Assembly: GCA_030248195.1 (NCBI GenBank) | Contig: JASAND010011123.1 | Coordinates: forward strand, 29,500 to 93,499 | Reading direction: 5' to 3' | Origin: Trissonchulus latispiculum | Taxonomy: Eukaryota; Nematoda; Enoplea; Enoplida; Ironidae | DNA length: 64,000 nucleotides | In this document: positions 19,028-29,700 of the stretch, piece by piece | Layout of the letters: each line of letters opens with the position of its first letter | Position numbering within the stretch: the first letter of the stretch is position 1 | Position numbers and translations under genes: made by a program | The notes under the pieces: model-generated | What the model was told of the DNA's origin: nothing | The model's input: the letters and a program-made list of their open reading frames with translations, nothing else | Database searches by the model: none

Positions 19028-20580
19028 GTCCTAACTAACGTCACTAAGTAAGACCTAACTGATCCCTAACTAAATCCTAAGATCCTAGCAGAATGGACCA
19101 CAGAACCTATAAATTTTAGGATTTAATTTACAACAGTTATGTGCAGACGAAATGGGGATAAGATGATACAGACTCGGTTAAGGAAGATTAATTAGATACA
19201 AACAAACTGGTCAGCTAATTACACAACACAGAAATATAGCATGACAAACACCAAAAATACAATTAATACGAATACAATCGAGAAAACAGACATTGGTTAC
19301 AATAATACACACACACACACAGAACACACAGCTGACCAATACAACCCAAAGGCTCCTACCTAATTAAAGAACCTAATGATTTTTAGTTAGACCTAGCAGA
19401 AGACCTAGACCTAACCAGCAGTCTGATGTTTACAAGTTATCCCGAAAACTTTGCTTGGTAAGTTTGTCCTACGAACCTTATATTAGAACCTGAAACCTAT
19501 GAAAATTTCGAATGATTTAATTGTATATCGCGAGTCTGGTACAGTTTCCACAAGATAATCACTATATTCGACTTCCTAACTACAAGGTGTCGAGGGGGTC
19601 CGCCTATATGCTTGAGGTGTCCTATGTGCTTTTCTTTTAACGGAAACAATCAATATTGCGCGGATTTCCACCCTTTCCCGGGCACTAGATATTAGTCCTG
19701 ACTACCCGCTCGGCAGATAACCAGAAGCTAATATCCTACTTCCTGCCTAAGGAAGCGGCCAGAGGTCAATTCGCACGTTTTTGAGAAGCTTGGCAGGTTT
19801 TTAGATTTCCCCGAAAGTTTCAAGTTAAACGAGAAGATTTTCAACAAGAACAACGAAAGAAGAGAGAAAGGCAAAAATCGAGACAATACATTTCAATTGA
19901 GAGTTCACAAATTTAGATCAGTCTTCTGTATGAAGTTTCCGGGTCCCCAACTCCAAACCACAACCGAAATTTTGGTAGCCTTGGAACAGGCTCTCAGGGC
20001 CGAGAAGCGGCAGAAGTTCGCTAAGGACAGCTTTGGATGCTCGGTCAGTCGTCTGGTCAAGGGAGCAAGCCTCAACCAGGGGGGAGTAGCAGTGCACGGC
20101 AAAGATGTCAGATAGTAGCAAATGGGTGTCGGACAAATCACCCTTAGTAGATATAGAACGATCCAAAGGGTGTCGGACAAATCACCCTGACTGTAAAGCA
20201 GATCCTGTGTGTGTGCACTCCGCCCTGCCCCTGGCAGACTGTTTATCCCGATATCTAAAAGAAGAAGAGAAAGTTACAAGTGAAGCACCTTCGGTTCCTG
20301 AGACAGCAGGCTAGAGAGAGAGAGAGAGAGAGAGAGTCCGGGGGATCCACGTGGGAACTCACACCGGTGAGATAGAAAAGACAGAGAAGGAGGAGGTCCA
20401 AGGGAACCAACTGGGGACACAGCAGCAGACTGGGAGGGGGATCCAGGCAGGCAGGCAAGGATCGGCAGGACAGGCAGCAGCAATCACAGGCAGACTGGCA
20501 GGCCAGACAGAGATCTTGATGATCCAGGAAGGAAGGCAAAGCAGGGCTTGAGCGCAACCTGAATCAAATGGGTTAAAACC
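19028..20580. other. Leader-side non-coding region of the giant element
   Basis: No gene is seen. An ACCACAGAA motif lies at 19097. A 20-bp sequence that can fold (GGGTG-TCGGACAAAT-CACCC) occurs twice, at 20124-20143 and 20168-20187. A (GA)n tract runs from 20313 to 20336. A purine-rich segment with CAGGCAGGCAGG repeats spans about 20340-20540, which on the minus strand is a long pyrimidine-rich stretch. Confidence 0.5.
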
Positions 20581-22389
20581 GTTAGGATCTTTCAGAGAAA
20601 GATCCTAACACGATATTTCCTGGGTCCAGGAATGATCCCTAAGAAGCTGAGATAAAAAGTGTGAAGAGTGCGTAAAATTATGTGAAAGTTTGAGTACGCG
20701 TTCTGTGGTTTAAAATTGAGGAAATTTTAATTGAAAGTGAATTTTGTGGACTTTTGGGAGAGTTCCCAAAAGTCCAAGCTTCTCAGTGGATTTCCTTTCG
20801 GAAATCCACGCGACCCAGGTAATATCTAGGCACAGATATTACAATCAGAATCATTTATAACAATAAAATAAATCAGTTTAAATTAAGGGGCAATCTCAGG
20901 GGTATTTTTGAAAAAGGACCTCTGGGTCCTGTAATAAGTCTCAGAGGCGATTCCCAGAAAAAGAGGGAATCGCCTTTAAAAAACTAGGGAATTAGAAGAG
21001 AAAACAGAAGAAGGGGAGGAAACCCTAAGGTGGGAAGTAAGCCTAAACCCCCTCCTAAACTAAACCCCAAGAAAAATTGACAAGGGGCTAGTGTTAATAC
21101 ACTAGCCCCGTTCCGGAGAGGGGGAAAATTTGGGCATAGTGACGCCCTATAGTAAAGAAAACGGGGGGAGTGTAGGGAGAGGCCAAAAAGCGGCCGTACA
21201 CGACGAGAGACAAGGTAAGACTGAGGTGCAAAACAAGTCTACCTGTCAATCATGACAATTTCGGCAATCATTCGTCTGATTGGCCGAAATTGTCCTCCGC
21301 GCAAAAGGCGCGCACTTAAATGATTCTGATTGGGTCAAATTAGTTGTAATCATAACGTGACTTTGAGCGGGCTCTCAAGTGTTTACGTGAAAGGGGAAAG
21401 GGCAATTAAACTAATCCCTTTCCCCTATTGTAAAATTAGGGAGAGAAATTAAGAAAGATAACATCAAAGCAAGCGCACTCAGGCGAGAAATTGACACTAC
21501 GTCAATTTCTCGCTTAAAGAAGAAAACACGACGCAACACCTTAAAACCTGGACCAGAGGGTCCCCTGAATTAAACTTAAGTGACTGCTGATTAGGTAGGT
21601 AGTTAATTAAAAGTTAGTAGGTACGAGCCTTGTACAAAACACAAAATACAATACAAAATACAAACAAATAGGTAGCTAAGACATGAATTAAAATTAAAAC
21701 TTTTCTTTAAGTTCCCCTCTTTTTCTTTTGCCTTTGAGTCTCAGCCGAGCTGGACTCAAAGAGCGGAAAGTTTGTACAGTTACAAAAGTAACGCATCTGT
21801 TACTCTAAATTGGCAATAAGGGAAGACATAAAAGTCTTCCCTTAAATTACAAAATCCAAAACTTACAAAAGAAAAGAAGAACTTTAAAAGAATTCCACAC
21901 TAGCTAAGCAAAACTAGTTAAGTTCAGTGAAAGGGCAAGCCGAGCTTCCCTTTTGCTTTAAAACCAATAAAAACCAAATTAATTAAACTTTAAACTTAAT
22001 TAACTTAACTTTCATTAATTAATTAGCTAGAATATGGATTAACTTAATTAAACATAAACTTTAATTAAGCTTAAAATGAAGTTTAAACTATTAATAATCA
22101 CAATACTTGAGGGACGAGCCGAGCTCTCCCAGTTAGGTCAGAAAATCAAGCATAACTCAAAATCGAACCACCGAAGCACCAATTATTTTGTGCTTATTTT
22201 AAAGAGGAAGACCTGCTGAGTTTATTTATAAAAGTTTTAACCTGGTTATTGATGTTAATTAATGTGAAACTTTTAATTAAAAACACTATGGCCATCCAAG
22301 TCTGGAGGCCCATTTGAACTTCAATATATGGCTCACAAATCGGCTTGTAAAATAAAATCGAACCACAGAAGCACCAATTATCTTGTGCT
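20581..22389. repeat. Array of about 19 short hairpins
   Basis: Inverted repeats, unrelated in sequence to each other, follow one another: 20581-20609 (13-bp stem), 20617-20632, 20748-20775 (12), 20786-20809 (10), 20819-20842 (9), 20915-20930, 20943-20977 (13 with one G-T), 21084-21109 (11), 21254-21294 (12 plus 5 with a bulge), 21392-21426 (11), 21483-21513 (13), 21550-21563, 21732-21761 (9 plus 4), 21779-21792, 21817-21844 (11), 21930-21953, 22111-22130, 22175-22194, 22370-22389. Loops are mostly 3-6 bases. Three (21732, 21930, 22111) end in a CGA triloop above a one-base bulge. No protein-coding frame covers the array. It lies in the presumed 5' leader of the giant minus-strand element, and its function is unknown. 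Confidence 0.85.
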
Positions 22390-22675
22390 TATTTTGAAGA
22401 AAAAGAACTGCTGATTTGATTTATAAAAGTTTTAACCTAATTATTGATGTTAATTAACATGTAACTTTAATTAGAAACTTTGTGACCAACCAAATCTGGA
22501 AGCCAACATAAACTCCATAATGTGGCTTGTAAATCAACTTGTAAGATGAAAACGAACCACAGAAAGGGTAAATATTTTTGGATATTTTGAAAGAGCAAAG
22601 CTTGCTGGTTTTAATGATATAAAAATTATACTAATTAATTATGTTAATTAACGAGTAATTAAGCAAAAACCAAAG
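22158..22675. repeat. Tandem repeat, about 195 bp, 2.6 copies
   Basis: Units start near 22158, 22354 and 22549 with AAAATCGAACCACMGAAG, or AAAACGAACCACAGAAA in the last. They share GCACCAATTAT, ATAAAAGTTTTAACC and TGATGTTAATTAA blocks. Each carries one ACCACAGA-type motif, the same motif found between the ORFs of the giant element, so this is likely its outer leader or terminal repeat. Confidence 0.8.
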
Positions 22676-22838
22676 CTTTTTATTTGGCCCTGGCCTGGGG
22701 TCTCATACTTATAGTTTGTGGTTATCTAGGGTGACGCTATATTAATTATCACACATTAGTTGGACTCACCGGGCCTACCAGGCTTCTTCCCCGTTTTTTA
22801 CCCTTATTTGGGGGGTGCTTTTTTATCCCGGGTCTGAC

Positions 22839-23227
22839 CAGACGCGTAGCCAGGGGGGGGATGGGGGGAATTCCCCCCCGAAATTGCCCCCCAGGAGTTT
22901 TTTCCTGCCATGTGTAAAACGCCCATTTTTCAAAAAATTTTCGCGCCTTCGGCGCGAAATAAGTGTATTATTCCTAATACGTGTTTCCCACGAAAAAATG
23001 AGTACCAATTACCCTATTTGGTGTACTTTGACCACCTTCTACATCATTTGGGTGCATGAACACGCACTGTGCCTTAAATATTGTTGTAATTTTAAAGAAT
23101 GCTCTGTAAAAATTCCACGAAGGTCACGAAATAAAAAATTACTCAGCTTCTCGGGGGGCCCCGCCCCCCAGGTCCCCCGAAAAAATTTTGCATTCCCCCC
23201 CGAAATTTTTTTCTGGCTACGCTAGTG
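22839..23227. mobile_element. hAT-like non-autonomous element (MITE)
   Basis: The 389-bp element has ends CAGACGCGTAGCCAG and CTGGCTACGCTAGTG (inverted match in 12 of 15). It is flanked by a perfect 8-bp duplication GGTCTGAC at 22831-22838 and 23228-23235. The 8-bp duplication and CA-start termini are typical of hAT. Subterminal G and C runs are present. No transposase is encoded. Confidence 0.9.
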
Positions 23228-23469
23228 GGTCTGACTATACTTATTAACTATATAGTCAAACATCGTCGAAGCTTAGACAATATAGAGCGGGAGTTTGGGG
23301 GCGGTAGGCAGCCCCCAAAATCGGAGAAATTTTTAAAAAATCACTGTTAAAACGTAATACGTATACGTATATAGAAACTTTGCATTCTTGTTAAATTTGG
23401 GTGCTACTTCCACATTTTGGCTTGTCATTCATCGTCATTTTTATTTTGGCGTCGTCAAAACTATTGTTC

Positions 23470-25145
23470 TTCTTCTTCTTCGTCCTGGGCATTCTGAGCA
23501 AGCTCAATATTGCTGAGGCGGAGGGATCCGCCCCACATCCCGTAAGTAGCCAATGACCCGGGAAGGTTCTCCCACCAGGACCCCCAGGGAGGGACTATCA
23601 CCAAGCCAGGATTTCCGGGCCTCCTTCAGTACTGGGCATGCAAGGATAAGATGGCTGAGGTCCTCGTCCGCAAGGTTGCAGTTAGGGCAGACGGGGGAAT
23701 CGGCAATTCCAATCCTATACTTATAGGACTGGAGGAGTAAGCTGTGCCCTTTACACCGTAGTTGGGACAGGATTGTTCGTTCGTGCTTGCTTAGGGTCAC
23801 CTCAAGTAACGGGTTCACCGGTTTGGCTTCTGGGTATATCTTCAGTGAATCCGCTTCGCTGCAGACGTCGTTGAACTTTCCTCTGTAGAACCGTTTGATA
23901 GCGGCTTTCGCTGTGGTGAAGTCTACTGCCGTCTCAGCTTGGTTAAGTTGGGATGCTGTCTTCGCCACCGAATCCGCTAGTTCGTTTCCCGTCAGTCCCA
24001 CGTGGCTAGGTATCCACTGGAACTGAATATGGTTTCCTCTGTCGCTTAACTGCTTGATGAGCTTCCAAATTGTTATAGAGATAGCAATTTTCTGTGCTGC
24101 CGGTCCTGATTTCAGTTGGTTGATTGCTGACTGGGAATCAGTGCATATCCTGATTATTTTCCGGTAGATTCCGTTTTCTATTAGCCAGCCTAGCCCTAGT
24201 TTGATTGCATTCATCTCCGCTCTGAAACTAGAGCACAGCAGGCCAGCAGGTGAGCTTAGAGATGCCAGCTGCGTACCGTCTCGGCTGAAGATGAGTGCTG
24301 CGCTTCCTCCATTGTTGCAAGAGTTTTGGACCGAGCCGTCGGTCCACAGTTTCAGGTCAGCCGGAGGCAGTTGAGATAGTGTGGAGAGGGCTGCAGTCCT
24401 GAGTTGATCCGGCGTGCACAATTTCTTGGGAGGCAAGTTTCCTTCAACGTCGTCCGCAAATGTGACAGCGGCTTCTGCGATGTATTCAGAGGAGAGTGCC
24501 GGCAGCATCAGAGGTTCGACTGGGAGATCTCGTAAACCACATAGAATTTCAGTAGCTCTGCCCCTGGGCCGCCAGGAGTCTTGAGACTTCCGCCGTGGAT
24601 TGACATGGGCTGATGCAGCTACTTTTCTTGGATTATCTGGAGGAAGACGCTTCGCTTTTTGATATGCAATAGCCGTCAGCTCACCTGCCCTCAGCTTGAT
24701 TGGAGGAAGGTTTGCTTCCAGCTGTAGATATCCCACCGGAGTTGATCTGAGGCATCCTGTGATTTTCCTGGCTGCTGTGTTCTGTATTTTTTCCAGCTGT
24801 GCCTCCCCTGTGGCAGGCAGAGAGGGAAACCAAGATCCCATTGAGTATTCCAGCAGTGATCTTATATAGGTTATATAGATTATCCTGAGATCTTCCTTCG
24901 AGGGTCCCCAGGTTCTGCTGCTCAAAGCGCCAAGAATTGCCAATCTTGGCATGCATCGTTCCTTCAGGTTTCGAATATGATGGTTGAAGTTGAGTTTCCA
25001 GTCAAACTTTATGCCCAGAAACACTGGATTCGGATCATGAGGTAGCTGTTTCTGATACAGGGTCAGATTGGGTGTGTGCTTTGCCTGACTATTCTGGGTG
25101 GTGAAGATGCAACATTGGCATTTCTCCACATTAATCTTCATCTTC
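23470..25145 (-). mobile_element. 5'-truncated non-LTR retrotransposon copy
   Basis: The insertion is bounded by a 14-bp target duplication CAAAACTATTGTTC at 23456-23469 and 25146-25159. On the minus strand its 3' end is a GAA simple-repeat tail. It contains only the RT thumb region, RNase H and a C-terminal zinc motif, so it is a 5' truncation made at insertion. Confidence 0.92.
23504..25141 (-). CDS. Non-LTR element ORF2 C-terminal part: RT tail, RNase H, zinc knuckle
   Basis: 545 codons remain open. Residues 1-170 match the RT thumb and connection of RNase H-bearing non-LTR elements (FLGIKFDWKLNFNHHI, then the LLEYSMGSW and IQNTAARKITG blocks). RNase H spans about 270-400, with WTDGS, an Glu in SSFRAEMNAIK, ICTDSQSA and a final WIPSHVGLTGNELAD. 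The C-terminus has the CPNCNLADEDLSHLILACP finger. The first ATG is accidental, because the element is cut at 25145. The frame is intact, which suggests a fairly young copy. The I/R1/Loa-like group is likely; the clade is not settled. Confidence 0.88.
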   Translation of the reverse strand: MKINVEKCQCCIFTTQNSQAKHTPNLTLYQKQLPHDPNPVFLGIKFDWKLNFNHHIRNLKERCMPRLAILGALSSRTWGPSKEDLRIIYITYIRSLLEYSMGSWFPSLPATGEAQLEKIQNTAARKITGCLRSTPVGYLQLEANLPPIKLRAGELTAIAYQKAKRLPPDNPRKVAASAHVNPRRKSQDSWRPRGRATEILCGLRDLPVEPLMLPALSSEYIAEAAVTFADDVEGNLPPKKLCTPDQLRTAALSTLSQLPPADLKLWTDGSVQNSCNNGGSAALIFSRDGTQLASLSSPAGLLCSSFRAEMNAIKLGLGWLIENGIYRKIIRICTDSQSAINQLKSGPAAQKIAISITIWKLIKQLSDRGNHIQFQWIPSHVGLTGNELADSVAKTASQLNQAETAVDFTTAKAAIKRFYRGKFNDVCSEADSLKIYPEAKPVNPLLEVTLSKHERTILSQLRCKGHSLLLQSYKYRIGIADSPVCPNCNLADEDLSHLILACPVLKEARKSWLGDSPSLGVLVGEPSRVIGYLRDVGRIPPPQQY

Positions 25146-25305
25146 CAAAACTATTGTTCATTTCTGCCAGCGACGCTGTTTTTGACCAAAAAACCTATGC
25201 TGGCAGCATGCCAAGCGTCGCAGGAAGGCAATAGGGACATTGTTGGAAAGAGCAGATGTTGTTTGTTCTCATATATAGAAACTCTTAAAAGTTCTTGTCT
25301 AACTG

Positions 25306-25671
25306 CTGGCATTTTTTTAGTGGGGGGGGGGTGGGGGCCCCCCCACTTTTCGGTTCCCCCTCCACTTTTCGGCAAGCCCCCCCCACTTTTTTGGGGGTCG
25401 CCCAAAAGTGTCGAAAAATTAAGTTTTTGAGGTCAAATTTTCAAAAATTTTCTGAATTTTTAGCTAATTTATGGACTTACAAGTTAATTTTAAGCTTAAA
25501 AATAGCGATTTTTTGTGTTTTTACCTAAAAAATGCTAATTTTTCGCTAAAAATTTTGGTATTTTATACCTTGGACTCGCCCCCCCCACTTTTCGGAAGCC
25601 CCCCCACTTCCCCCTCCCTAGGTGGGGGGGGCGAAGCCCCCCCCACTTTCAAAACCCTAAGAAAATGCCAG
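25306..25671. mobile_element. G/C-tract MITE, 5-bp target duplication
   Basis: Termini are CTGGCATTTTTTTAG and CTAAGAAAATGCCAG; flanks AACTG at 25301-25305 and 25672-25676. The inside has runs of C/G such as CCCCCCACTTTTCGG repeated several times on both sides of an A/T-rich core. It is the same family as 35494-35853 in opposite orientation. No coding capacity. Confidence 0.88.
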
Positions 25672-25947
25672 AACTGCTGTTGAAAATTTCTCACAGTACA
25701 GTTCTCTAAAAATAGGAAAGTTTTGAATTTTTAGGTGGTCGAAAATGTTAAATCTTCAATATGTCAAAAAATGCTCAAAAGTCAAAAGTAGTCCGATTTA
25801 ACTCAAATTTATTTTGTTTTATAGGGGGGATGGGGCATTCGTAGCTCACCCCCATCGCGCAAACGGGGAGGTTGGTTTTTCCACGCTACTTGCAGGCTGC
25901 TTTTTCCCCGACCTCCATACGTCAGCAGATCTCCGCAACCATACAGT
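25672..25947. other. Short spacer between two MITEs
   Basis: A/T-rich DNA followed by a G-rich stretch; nothing recognised. It lies upstream of MRPS25. Confidence 0.4.
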
Positions 25948-26354
25948 CTGGCTTTTTCCTAGGCAAAACTTTCTGGGGGGTGGAAGTCTGGGGGGAGGGT
26001 CCCCCCCAGGTCTGGGGGGGCTCGGATTTTTTTGGGGGGGGAAGAAAAATTTTTCAAAAAATGCCTAAAAATAGCTATTTTTTGCTGCTAAGCTAAAAAA
26101 TTAATTATTTTTAACTTAAATTTAAGCTTAAAATAGCTAAAAAATGCTTAAAAATGGCTAAAAATCCGGCGAAGCCGGAAAAATTTTTCAAAAATTTACC
26201 ATCAAAACCCTATTTTTCCGGACATTTTAAAGTTCTGGGGGGGAAGGCCCGAATCCTGGGGGGGCGATTCTGGGGGGGGGGGCGACCCAAGTCTGGGGGG
26301 GAACGAATTTCTGGGGGCCCCCACCCCCCCCCCCCCCCCGTAGGAAAAAGCCAG
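25948..26354. mobile_element. G/C-tract MITE upstream of MRPS25
   Basis: Termini are CTGGCTTTTTCCTA and TAGGAAAAAGCCAG. The 5-bp duplication ACAGT is at 25943-25947 and 26355-26359. It has inner G-runs and a CCGGCGAAGCCGG core hairpin. The element ends about 200 bases before the MRPS25 start codon, so it sits in or beside the promoter. Confidence 0.9.
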
Positions 26355-26555
26355 ACAGTAGTAGTCTCCACTCGACAATGAACCGAAGACAAAATGTGCT
26401 TTTTACATATATATATACAGGCTCTGCAATTTCTGGAAGATCGGGCACTGACCAGCGTAACTAACTTTTGTCAGTTTGGTTGTGATTTCGGGTTTTGCGA
26501 TGGGTTTACTTACACTCGTGTAATTTATTTATGTTATAGAGACTGGTCTGATAGA

Positions 26556-26710
26556 ATGCCTTTTCTGAAAGGCCCTACACCAATACGGAATACGATTTGG
26601 TTCTTGGAGCAAGGTGATATTTATTTGAGAAATTCTGTACGAATAATTGCTGCTTGTTATAATGCCTCCAAGAAACATGTTTCGAAGGATGATCCTCATC
26701 GTGGAATGAG
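26556..26710 (+). CDS. MRPS25: MRPS25 exon 1
   Basis: From the ATG at 26556 to donor AG|GTACG at 26710; 51 codons plus two bases. The frame is open upstream to 26394, but this ATG gives the family-like N-terminus. No mitochondrial presequence is obvious beyond the basic start. Confidence 0.9.
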
Positions 26711-29700
26711 GTACGATATAGTGTATTATGTATATTATATATACCAGAACAAAAAGTGCTCCTTCGTCGCATGTAAAATTACATATGAGTCTTCGTAGGC
26801 AGGTTGTACATAAGCAAAAACTAGCCTGTAAAATACATATGAGTTCCGTAGGGAGGTTGTAAATTAAGGATAACAAGTTGCAACAGCTTAACATATGAGC
26901 CTGTCCTACAACGAGGCTCATATTGGCGTATGTCATAATACGAATAATTTTCAGATATATATTTTACCCTTATATAAATACATACAGCATAAAGCTTTTC
27001 ATTGCAAATTGTCCTTCACATAGCTTGTTGATCAGTCATTATAGTGTGCATATGCTCAATACGGTACGCCATAAGGCGCTCTGACTCAGAGCCAAGTGGG
27101 AACGCATTCTGCGTGTTTATAATGTGAAAGTGTTTCGGGAATGCATTAGGTGTACCGTGTACCACAGCGTATCGCGAAATATTAGGTGTACCAGTGTTTC
27201 AGGAAACATCAGGTTGCATGTACAGTTCAGCTTGAGCAGTCGTAGCTCACTTCAGTCCATTTCTTCTGGGCCCACAACGTCTATTCATTTTTCCGTAATG
27301 TGGATGAAGCTGAGGTTCTTTAATGAGGCTTTAATGTGCAATGCACTGTGACGCCAATATGAGCCTCGTTGTAGGACAGGCTCATATGTTAAGCTGTTGC
27401 AACTTGTTTTCCTTAATTTACAACCTGCCTACGGAACTCATATGTATTTTACAGGCTAGTTTTTGCTTATGTACAACCTGCCTACGAAGACTCATATGTA
27501 TTTTACATGCGACGAAGGAGCACTTTTTGTCCTTGTTTTCCATTATTTTATATATGTATGCTCTTGAAGGTATATACGTATATATAGATATCTTAGATAT
27601 ATAGATATATAGATATGAGCATATAATTCTATGACAAAAGTTGCTCAGCTCACTTAGGGCTTTCATTTGGTACCAAATTTGACCACTTTTGAAAAATTTC
27701 TTTTTTGACCGAAAATCGCATAAGTCCCCACCCCACCACACCACAGCACTCTACAGCCACCTTGAGCATGCAGTTCTATGACAAAAGTTGCTCAGCTCGT
27801 TCAGGGCTTTCATTTGATACCAAATTTGACCACTTCTGGAAACTTTCTTTTTTGACCACACGACCTCCCACCGACCTGACCCTCCAGATGGCAAAACGGA
27901 TGCCAGGAACGAGCTGGGCGAACCAAACAACTCCTATAGACAAAGTTTTGACAGGCTATGTACTGTCCTATATGATGTTCTCCCGGAAGTGGGGAGTAGA
28001 AGAATCCGCGTCCGGTTGGAGATCTCCTTCTTGCTGTGGTCGATGCTGCTGGTGATTATCCTTCCACGTGCTCCCTGGGGCGCCTGACCAACGCGCTAAA
28101 TGGATTCTGCCTTTGCGGGGCATGACTATGGCTGGTGATATCTTGGTCATCGGTCAGTCATTGGTCATGTCGGAGAACAATTCACAGACCTTAAATTATG
28201 CTGCCGAGTCGCTGGACCTAACGCACTCATCCGTGCTACTTTGGCATCCCAGCGGCGAAGACGTGTGCTGGATTGTGGATTGATGGCTCCCTGTATGGAC
28301 TTATCCGCCTGCCGCCAGAATAGATAGATAGATGTTCCCGGAAGTCGGTACCGACCGGACCCTCCAGACGGCAAAGTGGAACCAGCACAGCAAGATGGGT
28401 GGGTCGGACGGCAAAACGGACACTGAGAATGAGCTGGGCGCACCAGAAAACCCCCATAGACAAGGTTTGGAGAGGCTAAGCAAAGCCTACTATGGACCTC
28501 CAGGGAGCGGTTACCGACCTGACCCCTCAGACAGTCAAGTGGAACCAGCCCAACAACTTGGGTTACTTGAGCAGCAAAACTGATAGCGGGAATCACCGTC
28601 CCAAAAAACCTTTGTATGCAAAATTTGAGCCACCCATGTAGCAAAATAAGCGAAAAAATTAAGTTCAAAGTTCGACCCAAAATTCACCAAATTTGGCCGG
28701 CCAGTACCGAAAAATTACGCACAGAGACGGAAAATCATATAGCATTTGAACGACTCCGATATGTGTACTGTTTAACCATATAGTCAGTATTGCCCCATAT
28801 ATAGCCCAGTCTGACTTATTAAGGCGCCTTTGAAGCATACTTTTTGGCCATTTTAGCGTTTTGGCCGACTTTGGCCCCCAGCCAAAAATTTTTCCGGCTC
28901 CGGGAGGCATAAAAACTAGCTTATTTTCTTATTTTTTATTTGTACTACAAGAATATGTATGGGTTTCATAGGCAAAAATCTCTAGTTTATTCAAGCTACA
29001 AAACCCCCTTATGAGACATCAAAAGCGAGAAACCGGAAAAAACATCACTCTCGTAAGCGATTTTTGTGGCAACTTTTTAACGGAAAGTGGTACGGGGATG
29101 AAACTTCGCAAATATACTAAACTCGACATGTAAAATTTTTTGCGCACATAATCTGCGCAGCTTCTGCGCAGCCTTGTTTTACACGGTCATTCGACCATTT
29201 TCACTCATATTATAGGGGTCGCTCCCGCGACCCCTATGATATACGTATATATACAGGGCATATATTTTTTATGGTTTTTTCGGGGGCCCCGGGGGGGGGA
29301 AAGAAAGTTGTGGGAGAGATTTTTTCCAGAAATGAGCCAAAAGATAGTATTTTTTAGGGATGCACCGGGGCCTGGCCCCGGCTCCGGCCCCGGCCCCGGT
29401 AGTCAGGCCCCGGCCCCGGTGGTCAGGCCCCGGTACCGACCGGGGCCAAAAATTAGCAAAATTTTGTGAATTTTTGACATTTTTTGACCAAAATTTTGAA
29501 TTTTCGAAAGTCAAAAAGTGCTACAAATCGTTTGTTTTCACGCCGATATTAATGAAAACAAGGATAGTAACGTTTGTATATCGAAAATTATTGCAAAATT
29601 TAAATTTTCCAGAAAATGAAAATTTTTGAAAATTTTCGATTTGGACCCCCAATTTTCAGGCCCCGGCCCCGGTAGTGGCGGCCCCGGCCCCGGTGCATCT

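Noticed and set aside
20581..22389. Possible CRISPR-like array
   Set aside because: The hairpins are all different in sequence and no constant repeat separates unique spacers; the context is eukaryotic.
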